From an uncultured Sphingomonadales bacterium (GTDB taxonomy: Bacteria; Pseudomonadota; Alphaproteobacteria; Sphingomonadales; Rhodothalassiaceae), in NCBI GenBank assembly GCA_947499155.1, contig CANMND010000007.1:1-64000 (forward strand): a stretch of 64,000 nucleotides of DNA, read 5' to 3'. Positions within the stretch are counted from its first letter, which is position 1, and each line of letters starts with the position of its first letter. A model generated the notes under the pieces. That model did no database searches. It saw only the letters and a list, made by a program, of their open reading frames with translations, and was not told where the DNA came from. Shown piece by piece: positions 36,439 to 44,094 of the stretch. Both the position numbers and the translations under genes were made by a program.

Positions 36439-37809
36439 TTGCATTCAGAACAATCAGCCAAACGCTGGTCTTCCAATTTGATGTTTTTGGCGGCGGCTGT
36501 TGGCAGCTCGGTCGGCATATCAAACATCTGGAAGTTCACCTATGTGGCAGGAGCCAATGGTGGCGGTGCCTTTGTCATTGTTTATCTGCTGGCCGTAGCG
36601 TTCATCGCGTTTCCTGCCTTGATTGCAGAATTCCTGATCGGGCGCCGTGGTGGCCGCAGTGTTGTTGGCACCATGAACGTGTTGTCAGAACGAGAACGCA
36701 TCAGTCCGAACTGGCGCTTATACGGTTATATGGCGATTGTGGGCGTTTTCCTTGCGCTCAGTTTTTATATGGTCATTGCCGGGTGGACCGTCGATTATTT
36801 TATTTCCATCCTAAAAGGTAACTTTAAGGGTGTGGATGGTGCCGGTGCCAACCAGCTTTTTGAAAAGGTGACCGGAAACCCAATGCGGCTCATAGCCTCG
36901 CAGGCAACGTTCATCGCACTTAGTACTGTCACTGTCGCCTATGGCATACACAAAGGACTTGAGCGGATTCTCAAATGGCTGACGCCAGCCCTGTTCCTTA
37001 TTTTGCTGGCCCTGCTCGGTTATGCGATTGTGGAGGCGGACTTTGCCGCTGGCGTTTCATTTCTGCTTAAGCCCGATTTCTCCAAGATGACCATGAACAC
37101 GGTGTTGATGGCAGTGGGGCAAGCATTCTTTTCCTTAGGGGTAGGGGTGGGCGTCCTGATGACTATTGGTGCTTATATGGATCGTGGAAGTTCCATTGTA
37201 CGCGGTGCCATTGTTGTCAGTATTGCAGATGTGACGGCTGCCATGTGCGCAGGCCTTGCAATCTTTCCCATCGTGTTTGCTTTTGGCCTGTCGCCGGCTG
37301 AAGGGCCTGGGTTGGTTTTCGTGACTCTGCCCATTGCATTTGGCCAGATGATAGGTGGCACATATCTGGGTGGCCTGTTCTTTTTGCTGATGGCGGTTGC
37401 AGCTTTTACTTCGGCTGTGACCTTGATGGAAACCATTGTCGCCTGGCTTGAAGAGGCCACAGGCTGGTCTCGTCCCAAGGTCGCTGCAATAACCGGCTTT
37501 GCTCTGTGGTTCGTGGGCCTTGCGACTGTTTTCTCTTTCAATATCTGGTCTGGTTTTCATCCACTGGGCTTTTGGGAGCCGGCTGCAGACAAGACCATAT
37601 TCGACCTTCTTGATTATCTGGTCTCCAACGTGATCATGCCGCTTGGGGGGATATTGCTAGGCCTGTTGGCTGGCTGGGCTCTGTCACGCGAAGCTGTGAT
37701 GGATGAATTGGGGGTCGGTAATAGCCGCTTCTTCAGATACTGGCTGTTCCTCACACGGTATCTGGTACCTGTGGCGGTCAGCTTTGTATTCCTGTTCAAC
37801 CTTGCTTGA
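36439..37809 (+). CDS. Sodium-dependent amino acid transporter (NSS/SNF family)
   Basis: LeuT-fold neurotransmitter:sodium symporter, 456 residues with 11-12 membrane segments. The first unwound helix is recognisable as AAAVGSSVGISNIWKFTYVAGANGGGAF. The start is TTG 36439 with AAAGGGG six bases upstream; no ATG fits the family N-terminus. Divergent from the LysR gene and head of a plus-strand operon with VOC, Rid and amidohydrolase genes. It probably imports the amino or imino acid released by periplasmic peptidases and used by the opposite operon. Confidence 0.9.
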   Translation: MHSEQSAKRWSSNLMFLAAAVGSSVGISNIWKFTYVAGANGGGAFVIVYLLAVAFIAFPALIAEFLIGRRGGRSVVGTMNVLSERERISPNWRLYGYMAIVGVFLALSFYMVIAGWTVDYFISILKGNFKGVDGAGANQLFEKVTGNPMRLIASQATFIALSTVTVAYGIHKGLERILKWLTPALFLILLALLGYAIVEADFAAGVSFLLKPDFSKMTMNTVLMAVGQAFFSLGVGVGVLMTIGAYMDRGSSIVRGAIVVSIADVTAAMCAGLAIFPIVFAFGLSPAEGPGLVFVTLPIAFGQMIGGTYLGGLFFLLMAVAAFTSAVTLMETIVAWLEEATGWSRPKVAAITGFALWFVGLATVFSFNIWSGFHPLGFWEPAADKTIFDLLDYLVSNVIMPLGGILLGLLAGWALSREAVMDELGVGNSRFFRYWLFLTRYLVPVAVSFVFLFNLA

Positions 37810-37828
37810 GACCGCAAAGGAGATGCTT

Positions 37829-38374
37829 GTGACGCAAAATCAGCCTATGCCCGGCTTTCGGCATGTCGACCACGTGTCCATCACAGTGCCCGACCTTGAC
37901 GCGGCAGTAGACTTTTACTGTACGGTTTTCGGTGCGAAGGTGGCGTATCGTATGGGGCCTTTCGATGCGGGTGAGATGCCTGCAATGGAGGATGGCCGCG
38001 ACTGGACCGAAGCGCATGTGGACGTACCGGCGGCCAAGCTCAGTATTTGCATGCTCAAGCTTGCATCAAACCTGATGATCGAGCTGTTTCAGTATGACAA
38101 ACCCAATGATCAAAAGCGCACGCCACCCAGAAACTGTGATTATGGCGGGCATCATCTGGCCTTTCGCGTCGATAATATTGAAGACGCTGTCAGCTATCTG
38201 GAAAAACATGGATGTACGGCGCTTGCTGGTCCGATTGTGATGGATGAAGGCCCCACCAAAGGGGCGCGAGCGCGATATCTGATCGACCCATGGGGCAATT
38301 ACATGGAGCTGATGGAATACGAACATCAGGCATTCATGGATGAAACTGGGATCCGTCCCTATGACGGAGCATAA
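37829..38374 (+). CDS. VOC-family (glyoxalase/dioxygenase-like) metalloprotein
   Basis: Vicinal oxygen chelate fold protein of 181 residues. Metal ligands are suggested by HVDHVSITVPDLD near the start, HHLAFRVDN in the middle and DPWGNYMELMEY near the end. I choose GTG 37829, six bases after AAGGAG; the ATG at 37823 abuts that site with no spacing. It follows the symporter after 19 bases and precedes the Rid gene by 10, so it is in the operon. Members include glyoxalases, isomerases and ring-cleaving dioxygenases; which one this is cannot be told. Confidence 0.8.
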   Translation: MTQNQPMPGFRHVDHVSITVPDLDAAVDFYCTVFGAKVAYRMGPFDAGEMPAMEDGRDWTEAHVDVPAAKLSICMLKLASNLMIELFQYDKPNDQKRTPPRNCDYGGHHLAFRVDNIEDAVSYLEKHGCTALAGPIVMDEGPTKGARARYLIDPWGNYMELMEYEHQAFMDETGIRPYDGA

Positions 38375-38384
38375 GGAGCTAATC

Positions 38385-38792
38385 ATGACCAGAGAGACAA
38401 TTAATCCTTCCAACATGTATGAAAGCCTGCCCTTTGGCTTTTCCCATGCCGTAAAAAGCCGTGACGGTACCACTATTCACTGTGCCGGGCAGGTGGCCTG
38501 GAACAAGGAAGGGGAAGTTGTCGGCGTCGGGGATATTGCAGCCCAGACCAGACAGGCACTGGATAATCTGAAAACTGTTCTGTCCGCAGCTGGTGCCAGT
38601 CCTGCTGATGTGGTGCGTATGCGCACTTATGTCGTCAATCACACCCCCGACAAGTTGGAGCCGGTTACCACTGCAATCATGGACTTTTATGGGGATGCTG
38701 TTCCTGCCGCCAATACCTTGATCGGGGTGCAGGCCCTGGCCCTGCCTGATTTTCTCGTGGAAATTGAAGTCACTGCGGTCATTAAGGCTTGA
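38385..38792 (+). CDS. Rid-family (RidA/YjgF-like) protein lacking the catalytic Arg
   Basis: A 135-residue trimeric Rid-fold protein. The segment DNLKTVLSAAGASPADVVRM and the C-terminal LALPDFLVEIEVTAVI are typical. RidA deaminases carry an arginine in a PxRxxVEV motif to bind the imine's carboxylate; here the equivalent reads PAANTLIGVQ, so the arginine is absent. It is therefore likely a non-archetypal Rid protein rather than a 2-aminoacrylate deaminase. Start ATG 38385 follows AAGGAG. Rid genes are common in operons that make reactive imines, which fits the dehydrogenase on the other strand. Confidence 0.85.
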   Translation: MTRETINPSNMYESLPFGFSHAVKSRDGTTIHCAGQVAWNKEGEVVGVGDIAAQTRQALDNLKTVLSAAGASPADVVRMRTYVVNHTPDKLEPVTTAIMDFYGDAVPAANTLIGVQALALPDFLVEIEVTAVIKA

Positions 38793-38803
38793 GGGGAGAG
38801 CTT

Positions 38804-40087
38804 GTGAAAAAAGTACTGGGTTCTTTTTTATTTGCTGGCATCCTCATGGGACTTGCCATGTCACCGGTTTCCGCACTGGCACAGGTCAAGGCGCTTGTTG
38901 GTGGAACCGTTGTCGACCTGGAAAGCGGCAAGACTGTCCCAAATGCCGTTGTGCTGATTGAAAATGAGCGCATAACCGCGGTGGGGCCTTCTGATCGGGT
39001 CACTGTTCCATCCGGTGCCGAGCGCATTGATGCAAAGGGCCGCTACCTGTTGCCGGGCTTTATGAACATGCACGTTCATCTGGGCCTGAAACTGCCAGGG
39101 GCAGCAGGTGCAGCACTTGCCAATGAAAGCGATGCAGAACTTGCCCTGCGAATGGCGGAAAACGCACGGAAGTCCCTTTATGTCGGCGCCACTACTGTCC
39201 GTCTTCCGGGTGATGCACGGCATGCGGAATTTGCAGTCAAGGCCGCGATTGAGCGCGGAGAAATACAGGGGCCACGTATTTATAGTGCCGGTGAGGCTTT
39301 GACGCCCACAGGCGGTCATGGTGCATCACGTTATGCCAAAGGCGTGGATGGCCCGGTCGAGGCAATGAAGCATACGCGGTCACAAATCATGGCTGGTGCC
39401 AGCTGGATCAAGCTGATGATCAGCAAAGGGCTTGCTGATGAAAGTGGAGATATCGCAGCGTCTGACATGACCCTGGAAGAGATGAAGGCTGTTACAGACA
39501 TCGCGCACCGTCAGGGCGTGAAGTTGACAGCTCACAGTGGCTCACCCGCAGCGACACTGGAAGCTCTGGAAGCTGGTGTCGACAGTTTTGAGCATGGCTA
39601 CTACCTCAATAAAGAGGTCTTCAGGGCGATGAAGAAAAAGGGCGCGTGGTATATCCCTACTATCGTCGTCAGTCAGGAAGGTGTCTTAGAGTTCTTTACA
39701 AAGATCGGGGCACCGGACTGGTATGTTGGGCGTGTCCATGAAGTTGGCAAAAGCCACTGGAGCGCTCTGGAGACAGCCATTGAACTGGGCGTAAATATCG
39801 CCATGGGAACAGACCAGTTCCCCTATGAGCCCAATCAAGGCACAACATCTGTGGTGCGTGAAACCGAGCTTTATGTTGAAGCCGGCATGACTCCTGTGCG
39901 GGCGTTGCGCGCAGCCATGGTCGAGCCTGCCCGCATGATGGGAATAGATGGCGATCTGGGGGGCATTGCTGTTGGCAAATATGCCGATATTGTTGGTATC
40001 CAGGGTGACCCCCTTAAGGATATCAGCGCCCTGCGGTCTCTTGATTTCGTTATGAAAGGCGGCACCGTTGTCCGTGATGATGGATAA
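38804..40087 (+). CDS. Exported metal-dependent amidohydrolase (prolidase-like)
   Basis: Amidohydrolase-superfamily TIM-barrel enzyme, 427 residues, imidazolonepropionase/Xaa-Pro dipeptidase-like branch. The metal site shows HVH (in FMNMHVHLG), a lysine in WIKLMIS that would be carboxylated, histidines in TAHSGS and FEHGYY, and D in MGTDQF. The signal peptide ends SALAQ (about residue 27). The start is GTG 38804 with GAGGGGAGAG just upstream; a TTG at 38789 is less likely. Last gene of the symporter operon. Relatives cleave Xaa-Pro or other N-acyl amino acids, so it could supply the imino acid for the symporter. Confidence 0.87.
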   Translation: MKKVLGSFLFAGILMGLAMSPVSALAQVKALVGGTVVDLESGKTVPNAVVLIENERITAVGPSDRVTVPSGAERIDAKGRYLLPGFMNMHVHLGLKLPGAAGAALANESDAELALRMAENARKSLYVGATTVRLPGDARHAEFAVKAAIERGEIQGPRIYSAGEALTPTGGHGASRYAKGVDGPVEAMKHTRSQIMAGASWIKLMISKGLADESGDIAASDMTLEEMKAVTDIAHRQGVKLTAHSGSPAATLEALEAGVDSFEHGYYLNKEVFRAMKKKGAWYIPTIVVSQEGVLEFFTKIGAPDWYVGRVHEVGKSHWSALETAIELGVNIAMGTDQFPYEPNQGTTSVVRETELYVEAGMTPVRALRAAMVEPARMMGIDGDLGGIAVGKYADIVGIQGDPLKDISALRSLDFVMKGGTVVRDDG

Positions 40088-40113
40088 CTGGCGCTGACAG
40101 CGATTAAGACAGC

Positions 40114-40147
40114 ATGCCCCGACCGGGTTTCCGGTCGGGGCATTTTT
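40114..40147 (+). terminator. Strong terminator of the symporter-amidohydrolase operon
   Basis: ATGCCCCGACCGG (40114-40126) pairs perfectly with CCGGTCGGGGCAT (40131-40143) around GTTT, followed by TTTTT. Confidence 0.92.
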
Positions 40148-40325
40148 ATAGTGATGGTCCAACATGGCGTTGGCCTGACAGCCATAAATGGATCGGACTT
40201 ATCCGGACGTGTCGCCCTCAATCATTGACGCAGAGTACGCATTCTGGTCTATCTTCAACGCAGTTATGCCCCTTTTTGTGATTGGCCATGCCTGTGACAT
40301 TTTAAGACAGTAATGGAGGCTCTTG

Positions 40326-41666
40326 ATGGCGGACAGACTTATCGAGCTTCAGGCTGTTTTTCAAAATGGGACACAGACTGATATAAAAAAGCGGCTTCAT
40401 GAGGAACATCCCGCCGACAGTGCTGCCGCTCTGGAAGAAATCGGTCCGCAACAGGCCTGGCAGATATTGCGCCTGGCAGATGTACCCTTGCGCGCCCTGA
40501 TATTCGGCTATCTGGATCATCATTTCCAGGCACTGCTGGCCACAGTCACTCCCCGGTCTGATCTGGCAGCCATAATGATGGGGATGAAGGCGGACGAACG
40601 GGCTGACCTTTATAAAGAGATATCCGAAGAACAGCGTGATGCCTTGATGCCCGCCATTGCCCAGGTGGAGCGCGAAGATATCAGGCGTCTTGCCTCATAT
40701 GAAGAAGGTACGGCAGGCGCCATTATGACGTCTGCCTATGCATCCTTGCTGCCGGACTTGAGTGCCACAGATGCACTGACGGCCCTCAGGCGTGAAGCAC
40801 CGGACAAGGAAACCATTTATCGAACCTATGTGATTGACGCCAACAGGCGGCTTATAGGATCGGTCCGGCTACAGGACCTGATAACTGCCCCCGCTCAGGC
40901 GCGGGTCGCCGATATTATGGAAACCAATACCCATGCTCTTGTGGTCACCGATGATCAGGAGAGTGCGGCACGCCGCATTGCCCGCTACGATGTTCTTGCC
41001 CTGCCCGTAGTGGACGAACTACAGCGTCTTGTTGGGATTATCACCCATGACGATGCCCTTGATGTTATGGAAGAAGAGGCGACAGACGATTTTCACCGCG
41101 TCGCAACCATCACCAATCTGGCGTCCAGTGTTGCCACGGCCACTATACCAAGGCTTTATCGCGCACGGATATCGTGGTTGATGCTTTTGGTATTTGGAAA
41201 TATCTTTTCAGGTGCAGGTATTGCTTATTTTGAAGACACGATTGCTGCTCATCTGGCTTTGATGTTTTTCCTGCCAATCCTTATTGCATCAGGCGGCAAT
41301 GCGGGTTCGCAATCAGCTACGCTGATGGTGCGTGCACTGGCGACGGGGGATATCAGCCTTTCAGACTGGAGCCGGGTGCTCGGCCGGGAACTGGGTGTTG
41401 CGGTCTTGCTGGGGCTTAGCATGGCGGCTGCTATTGCTGTTATCGGCATTTTTCGCGGAGGTCGGGAAATTGCCCTGGTAATCGCGCTCTCGATGGTTCT
41501 GATTGTCATTGTCGGCAGCCTGATCGGTATGCTTTTGCCGTTCATCCTCAGTCGGTTTCGTGCAGATCCAGCGACGGCCAGCACACCCCTCGTCACGTCG
41601 ATCGCAGATGCGACCGGCGTATTGATCTACTTTTCCATCGCCCGGACTATCCTCGAAATGCAGTGA
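40326..41666 (+). CDS. mgtE: Magnesium transporter MgtE
   Basis: Magnesium-gated magnesium channel/transporter, 446 residues. Domains: N-terminal superhelical sensor (about 1-125), a CBS pair (about 130-255, with VADIMETNTHALVV and IITHDDALDVMEEEA), a connecting helix and five membrane helices (about 270-446) containing the pore segment GGNAGSQSATLMVRALATG. GGAGG lies seven bases before ATG 40326; a TTG three bases upstream is the alternative. It stands alone between a strong terminator and the universal stress protein gene. Confidence 0.95.
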   Translation: MADRLIELQAVFQNGTQTDIKKRLHEEHPADSAAALEEIGPQQAWQILRLADVPLRALIFGYLDHHFQALLATVTPRSDLAAIMMGMKADERADLYKEISEEQRDALMPAIAQVEREDIRRLASYEEGTAGAIMTSAYASLLPDLSATDALTALRREAPDKETIYRTYVIDANRRLIGSVRLQDLITAPAQARVADIMETNTHALVVTDDQESAARRIARYDVLALPVVDELQRLVGIITHDDALDVMEEEATDDFHRVATITNLASSVATATIPRLYRARISWLMLLVFGNIFSGAGIAYFEDTIAAHLALMFFLPILIASGGNAGSQSATLMVRALATGDISLSDWSRVLGRELGVAVLLGLSMAAAIAVIGIFRGGREIALVIALSMVLIVIVGSLIGMLLPFILSRFRADPATASTPLVTSIADATGVLIYFSIARTILEMQ

Positions 41667-41788
41667 CATGTACGGGCATAGCTGTTTGGTTTGCGGCTAA
41701 AGATGTGCTCGCTATAGGAGCCTGCATAGGTTTGCCTTATCTTATCATGGATACCACTGTGTAATTGGGTAATGGACAGGAGAGTGAA

Positions 41789-42694
41789 GTGGCTATCACG
41801 ACGATTGTTGCCGCACTTGCACTTGAAACAGATAATGATCCGGTAGCAGGACGCGCACTTCAGCTTGCCCGCCTGCACAATGCAAAGCTTGTCTTTGTCC
41901 ATGTGGTTGAGGATGTGCTTTCTTTTGATGTTGGCCTGCCTGCCCCAGTGGAAGCAGCGGTTTTATGGCGACTGGTGGAGCACGAAGCCACTGAGCGGGT
42001 TAAAAAACTGGTTGAACACAGTGGGCTTAAACAGGCCCCCGAAATTATTGTTGCTACCGGTTCACCATTCGAAATTATTAATGTGATGGCAGCACGCCAT
42101 AATGCCGATCTTGTTATTATTGGACAGGGTAAAAGGCGGAATATCCGGGAAAAAGTCTTTGGCTCGACCGCCGACCGGGTTGTGCGCTTAGCAAGGGTTC
42201 CTGTTCTTGTCGTGAAGTCGGCTGAGACAAAAGCTTATGAAAACCTGTCGGTTTCCGTGGATTTTTCAGATGCATCCAAAGCCGCTCTTAAGGCCGCGGC
42301 GGATATTGCACCCAATGCTGCGGTTACGATGATCCATGTGGTGGAAATCCCGCTCGCTTTTGAACAGGCTATGCTGCTATCGGGAACGGGCCAAATGGAG
42401 ATTAAGCTCTACCGACAGGCCAAGGTCGAGTCTGCGCGCAAGGAACTAAAAGAGTCTTTTGCTGAAGCAGGCTTTTCGGTGGTTGATGAAAAGCTGCAAA
42501 TTATGGGCGGGCATCCCTCGGATACTCTTTCTCGCCATGCGCGAAGTGGACGAACAGACCTGATTGCACTAGGGGCACAAGGCCGTAATCCGGTTTCGCA
42601 AGCGTTGCTGGGCAGTGTTGCAAGACGGATATTGCAGGTGGCGCCTTGTGATGTGCTGATCACATCGGGCAGGCCACCTGCAATAAAGGGCTAA
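41789..42694 (+). CDS. Tandem universal stress protein (two USP domains)
   Basis: A 301-residue protein of two fused USP domains. The ATP-binding signature G-x2-G-x9-G[ST] is present in the first (VIIGQGKRRNIREKVFGST) and close to it in the second (LGAQGRNPVSQALLGS). Starts at GTG 41789 with AGGAGAG upstream; a TTG at 41765 is less likely. It may share a transcript with mgtE (122-base gap). Role in stress adaptation is general to the family. Confidence 0.9.
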   Translation: MAITTIVAALALETDNDPVAGRALQLARLHNAKLVFVHVVEDVLSFDVGLPAPVEAAVLWRLVEHEATERVKKLVEHSGLKQAPEIIVATGSPFEIINVMAARHNADLVIIGQGKRRNIREKVFGSTADRVVRLARVPVLVVKSAETKAYENLSVSVDFSDASKAALKAAADIAPNAAVTMIHVVEIPLAFEQAMLLSGTGQMEIKLYRQAKVESARKELKESFAEAGFSVVDEKLQIMGGHPSDTLSRHARSGRTDLIALGAQGRNPVSQALLGSVARRILQVAPCDVLITSGRPPAIKG

Positions 42695-42716
42695 TCATCA
42701 TTCAGGCCGGAACGGG

Positions 42717-43997
42717 TTATTTCCCGGGCCATCCTTGGTTATTGTCATCCATGGTTAATAACCAGGCCAGCAGTGCTACATGCTCACTGGTTTTCATCAT
42801 GGTGTCGATATCGGCCCATTCATCAGGAAAGCCGCGTTGTCCACCACGCTCTCCACCAAGACCGATAGCAGGGGTCCCTTGTGCGATTGCAACATTCAGG
42901 TTGGAAGAGCCTGCATCGCTCAAAGTTGGTTCTTTCCCCAGCTTTTTATGGGCAATGGCAGCAGATGTCTGGACAAGGCGACTGTCCCGCGCGCCCTTGA
43001 TCTGGCCACCGGGTGAGATGTGAAACGGTTCCATCTTCAAGGCTATGCCCGTTTCGGAGCTGACGTCTTTGAGAATATCGCGTACGTCACTTTCGATATC
43101 GGCGATAACAGCGTTATCCAGCGAACGTATATCCAGCGAGAACCAGGCGGTTTCAGGTTTGTGATTAAAGACCGAGCCACTGTCCAGTATGGCAACGTTA
43201 ACCCGTGTCCTTTGATCTGCATGGCGCTCTGGCTGGGGCAGGCTGAAGATGCGGTCGACGGACCGGGCGATGGCCTGATTGACATTTGGCAGGCCACCAT
43301 AAAGCGTATGGCCAGCCGGGCCTTCCGCTATCACCTTCCACCAGTGAATGCCGATGGCACCGTAGGATATGCTGCGGCCATCCCCCAGAATGTCGACAAA
43401 GGCCACCGCCTTGTCCTTGTACATGTCATACAATGCGTGCATGCCATTGAGGCCGGTCTCTTCCTCGGCGACACCTGCAAATATCAGGTCATGTTCGGGA
43501 GTGACGCCGGTTTCAAGCAGGGCCTTTGCTGCTGTGAGCATGGCAACTGTAGTCAGTGAGGTGTTAGTGCCGGGGCCAACAATACGATTGCCTTCGATGG
43601 TTGGAGGGGCGTTTCTAGCGCGTTGATTTTCAGCTACGGTCTTTAGATCATCAAGGGTGGATATAAAGACAAAAGCACGACCAGAGCGACCCGGAATGCG
43701 ACCAATGACATTGGGGTCATCTGTAACTGTCACATCTGACAAACCGATTGTACGCATATGGCTTGCAACGGCTTGTGCACGTTCATGCTCTTCGCCGGAC
43801 GGGGAGATAATACCACCTATCTCCACCAGCATGGCGCTGGCATCCATGCGCTGTTCCATAACAGCAGCTTCCAGGTCACGAACTGCTTGAGTGTCAAACT
43901 GTACATCATCTTGTGCTTGTGCCGAACCGGCAGCCAAGAAGACCATCAGGCCTGTTATCAGGGACGAATAAAAACTCAGTTTTCCAAATCGGATCAT
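42717..43997 (-). CDS. Exported M20-family peptidase homologue with eroded metal site
   Basis: M20/M28-like peptidase fold, 426 residues, with a signal peptide ending SAQAQ (about 29). The catalytic AEEETG (177-182) and the dimer-domain AGPAGHTLYG are kept. The zinc ligands are not: the HxD motif reads TLD (T114, D116), the GxGxxD motif reads GPGTNT (T146 for Asp), and the C-terminal histidine region reads GGERGGQRGF. The neighbour at 49279 has all of these. It may therefore bind but not cleave peptides, or use other residues. It lies on the same strand as, and 97 bases downstream of, the TonB receptor, separated from it by a terminator. Confidence 0.75.
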   Translation of the reverse strand: MIRFGKLSFYSSLITGLMVFLAAGSAQAQDDVQFDTQAVRDLEAAVMEQRMDASAMLVEIGGIISPSGEEHERAQAVASHMRTIGLSDVTVTDDPNVIGRIPGRSGRAFVFISTLDDLKTVAENQRARNAPPTIEGNRIVGPGTNTSLTTVAMLTAAKALLETGVTPEHDLIFAGVAEEETGLNGMHALYDMYKDKAVAFVDILGDGRSISYGAIGIHWWKVIAEGPAGHTLYGGLPNVNQAIARSVDRIFSLPQPERHADQRTRVNVAILDSGSVFNHKPETAWFSLDIRSLDNAVIADIESDVRDILKDVSSETGIALKMEPFHISPGGQIKGARDSRLVQTSAAIAHKKLGKEPTLSDAGSSNLNVAIAQGTPAIGLGGERGGQRGFPDEWADIDTMMKTSEHVALLAWLLTMDDNNQGWPGK

Positions 43998-44027
43998 CGG
44001 ACAAACCTCATCAGTCGGTTAAAAGAA

Positions 44028-44064
44028 ATTGAAGAGGCTTTTTGGGAAAAAAAGCCTCTTCAAT
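44028..44064 (-). terminator. Terminator of the third TonB receptor gene
   Basis: ATTGAAGAGGCTTTTT (44028-44043) and its complement (AAAAAGCCTCTTCAAT, 44049-44064) form a perfect stem of 16 bp with a 5-nt loop; on the minus strand a T-rich tail follows. Confidence 0.85.
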
Positions 44065-44094
44065 CCAGTTTCTAATTTACGTCCAGGTCAGGGA

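Noticed and set aside
36329-36448. CRISPR-like repeat
   Set aside because: Only two copies of an 11-bp sequence exist, with no regular spacers, and they sit in a regulatory region.
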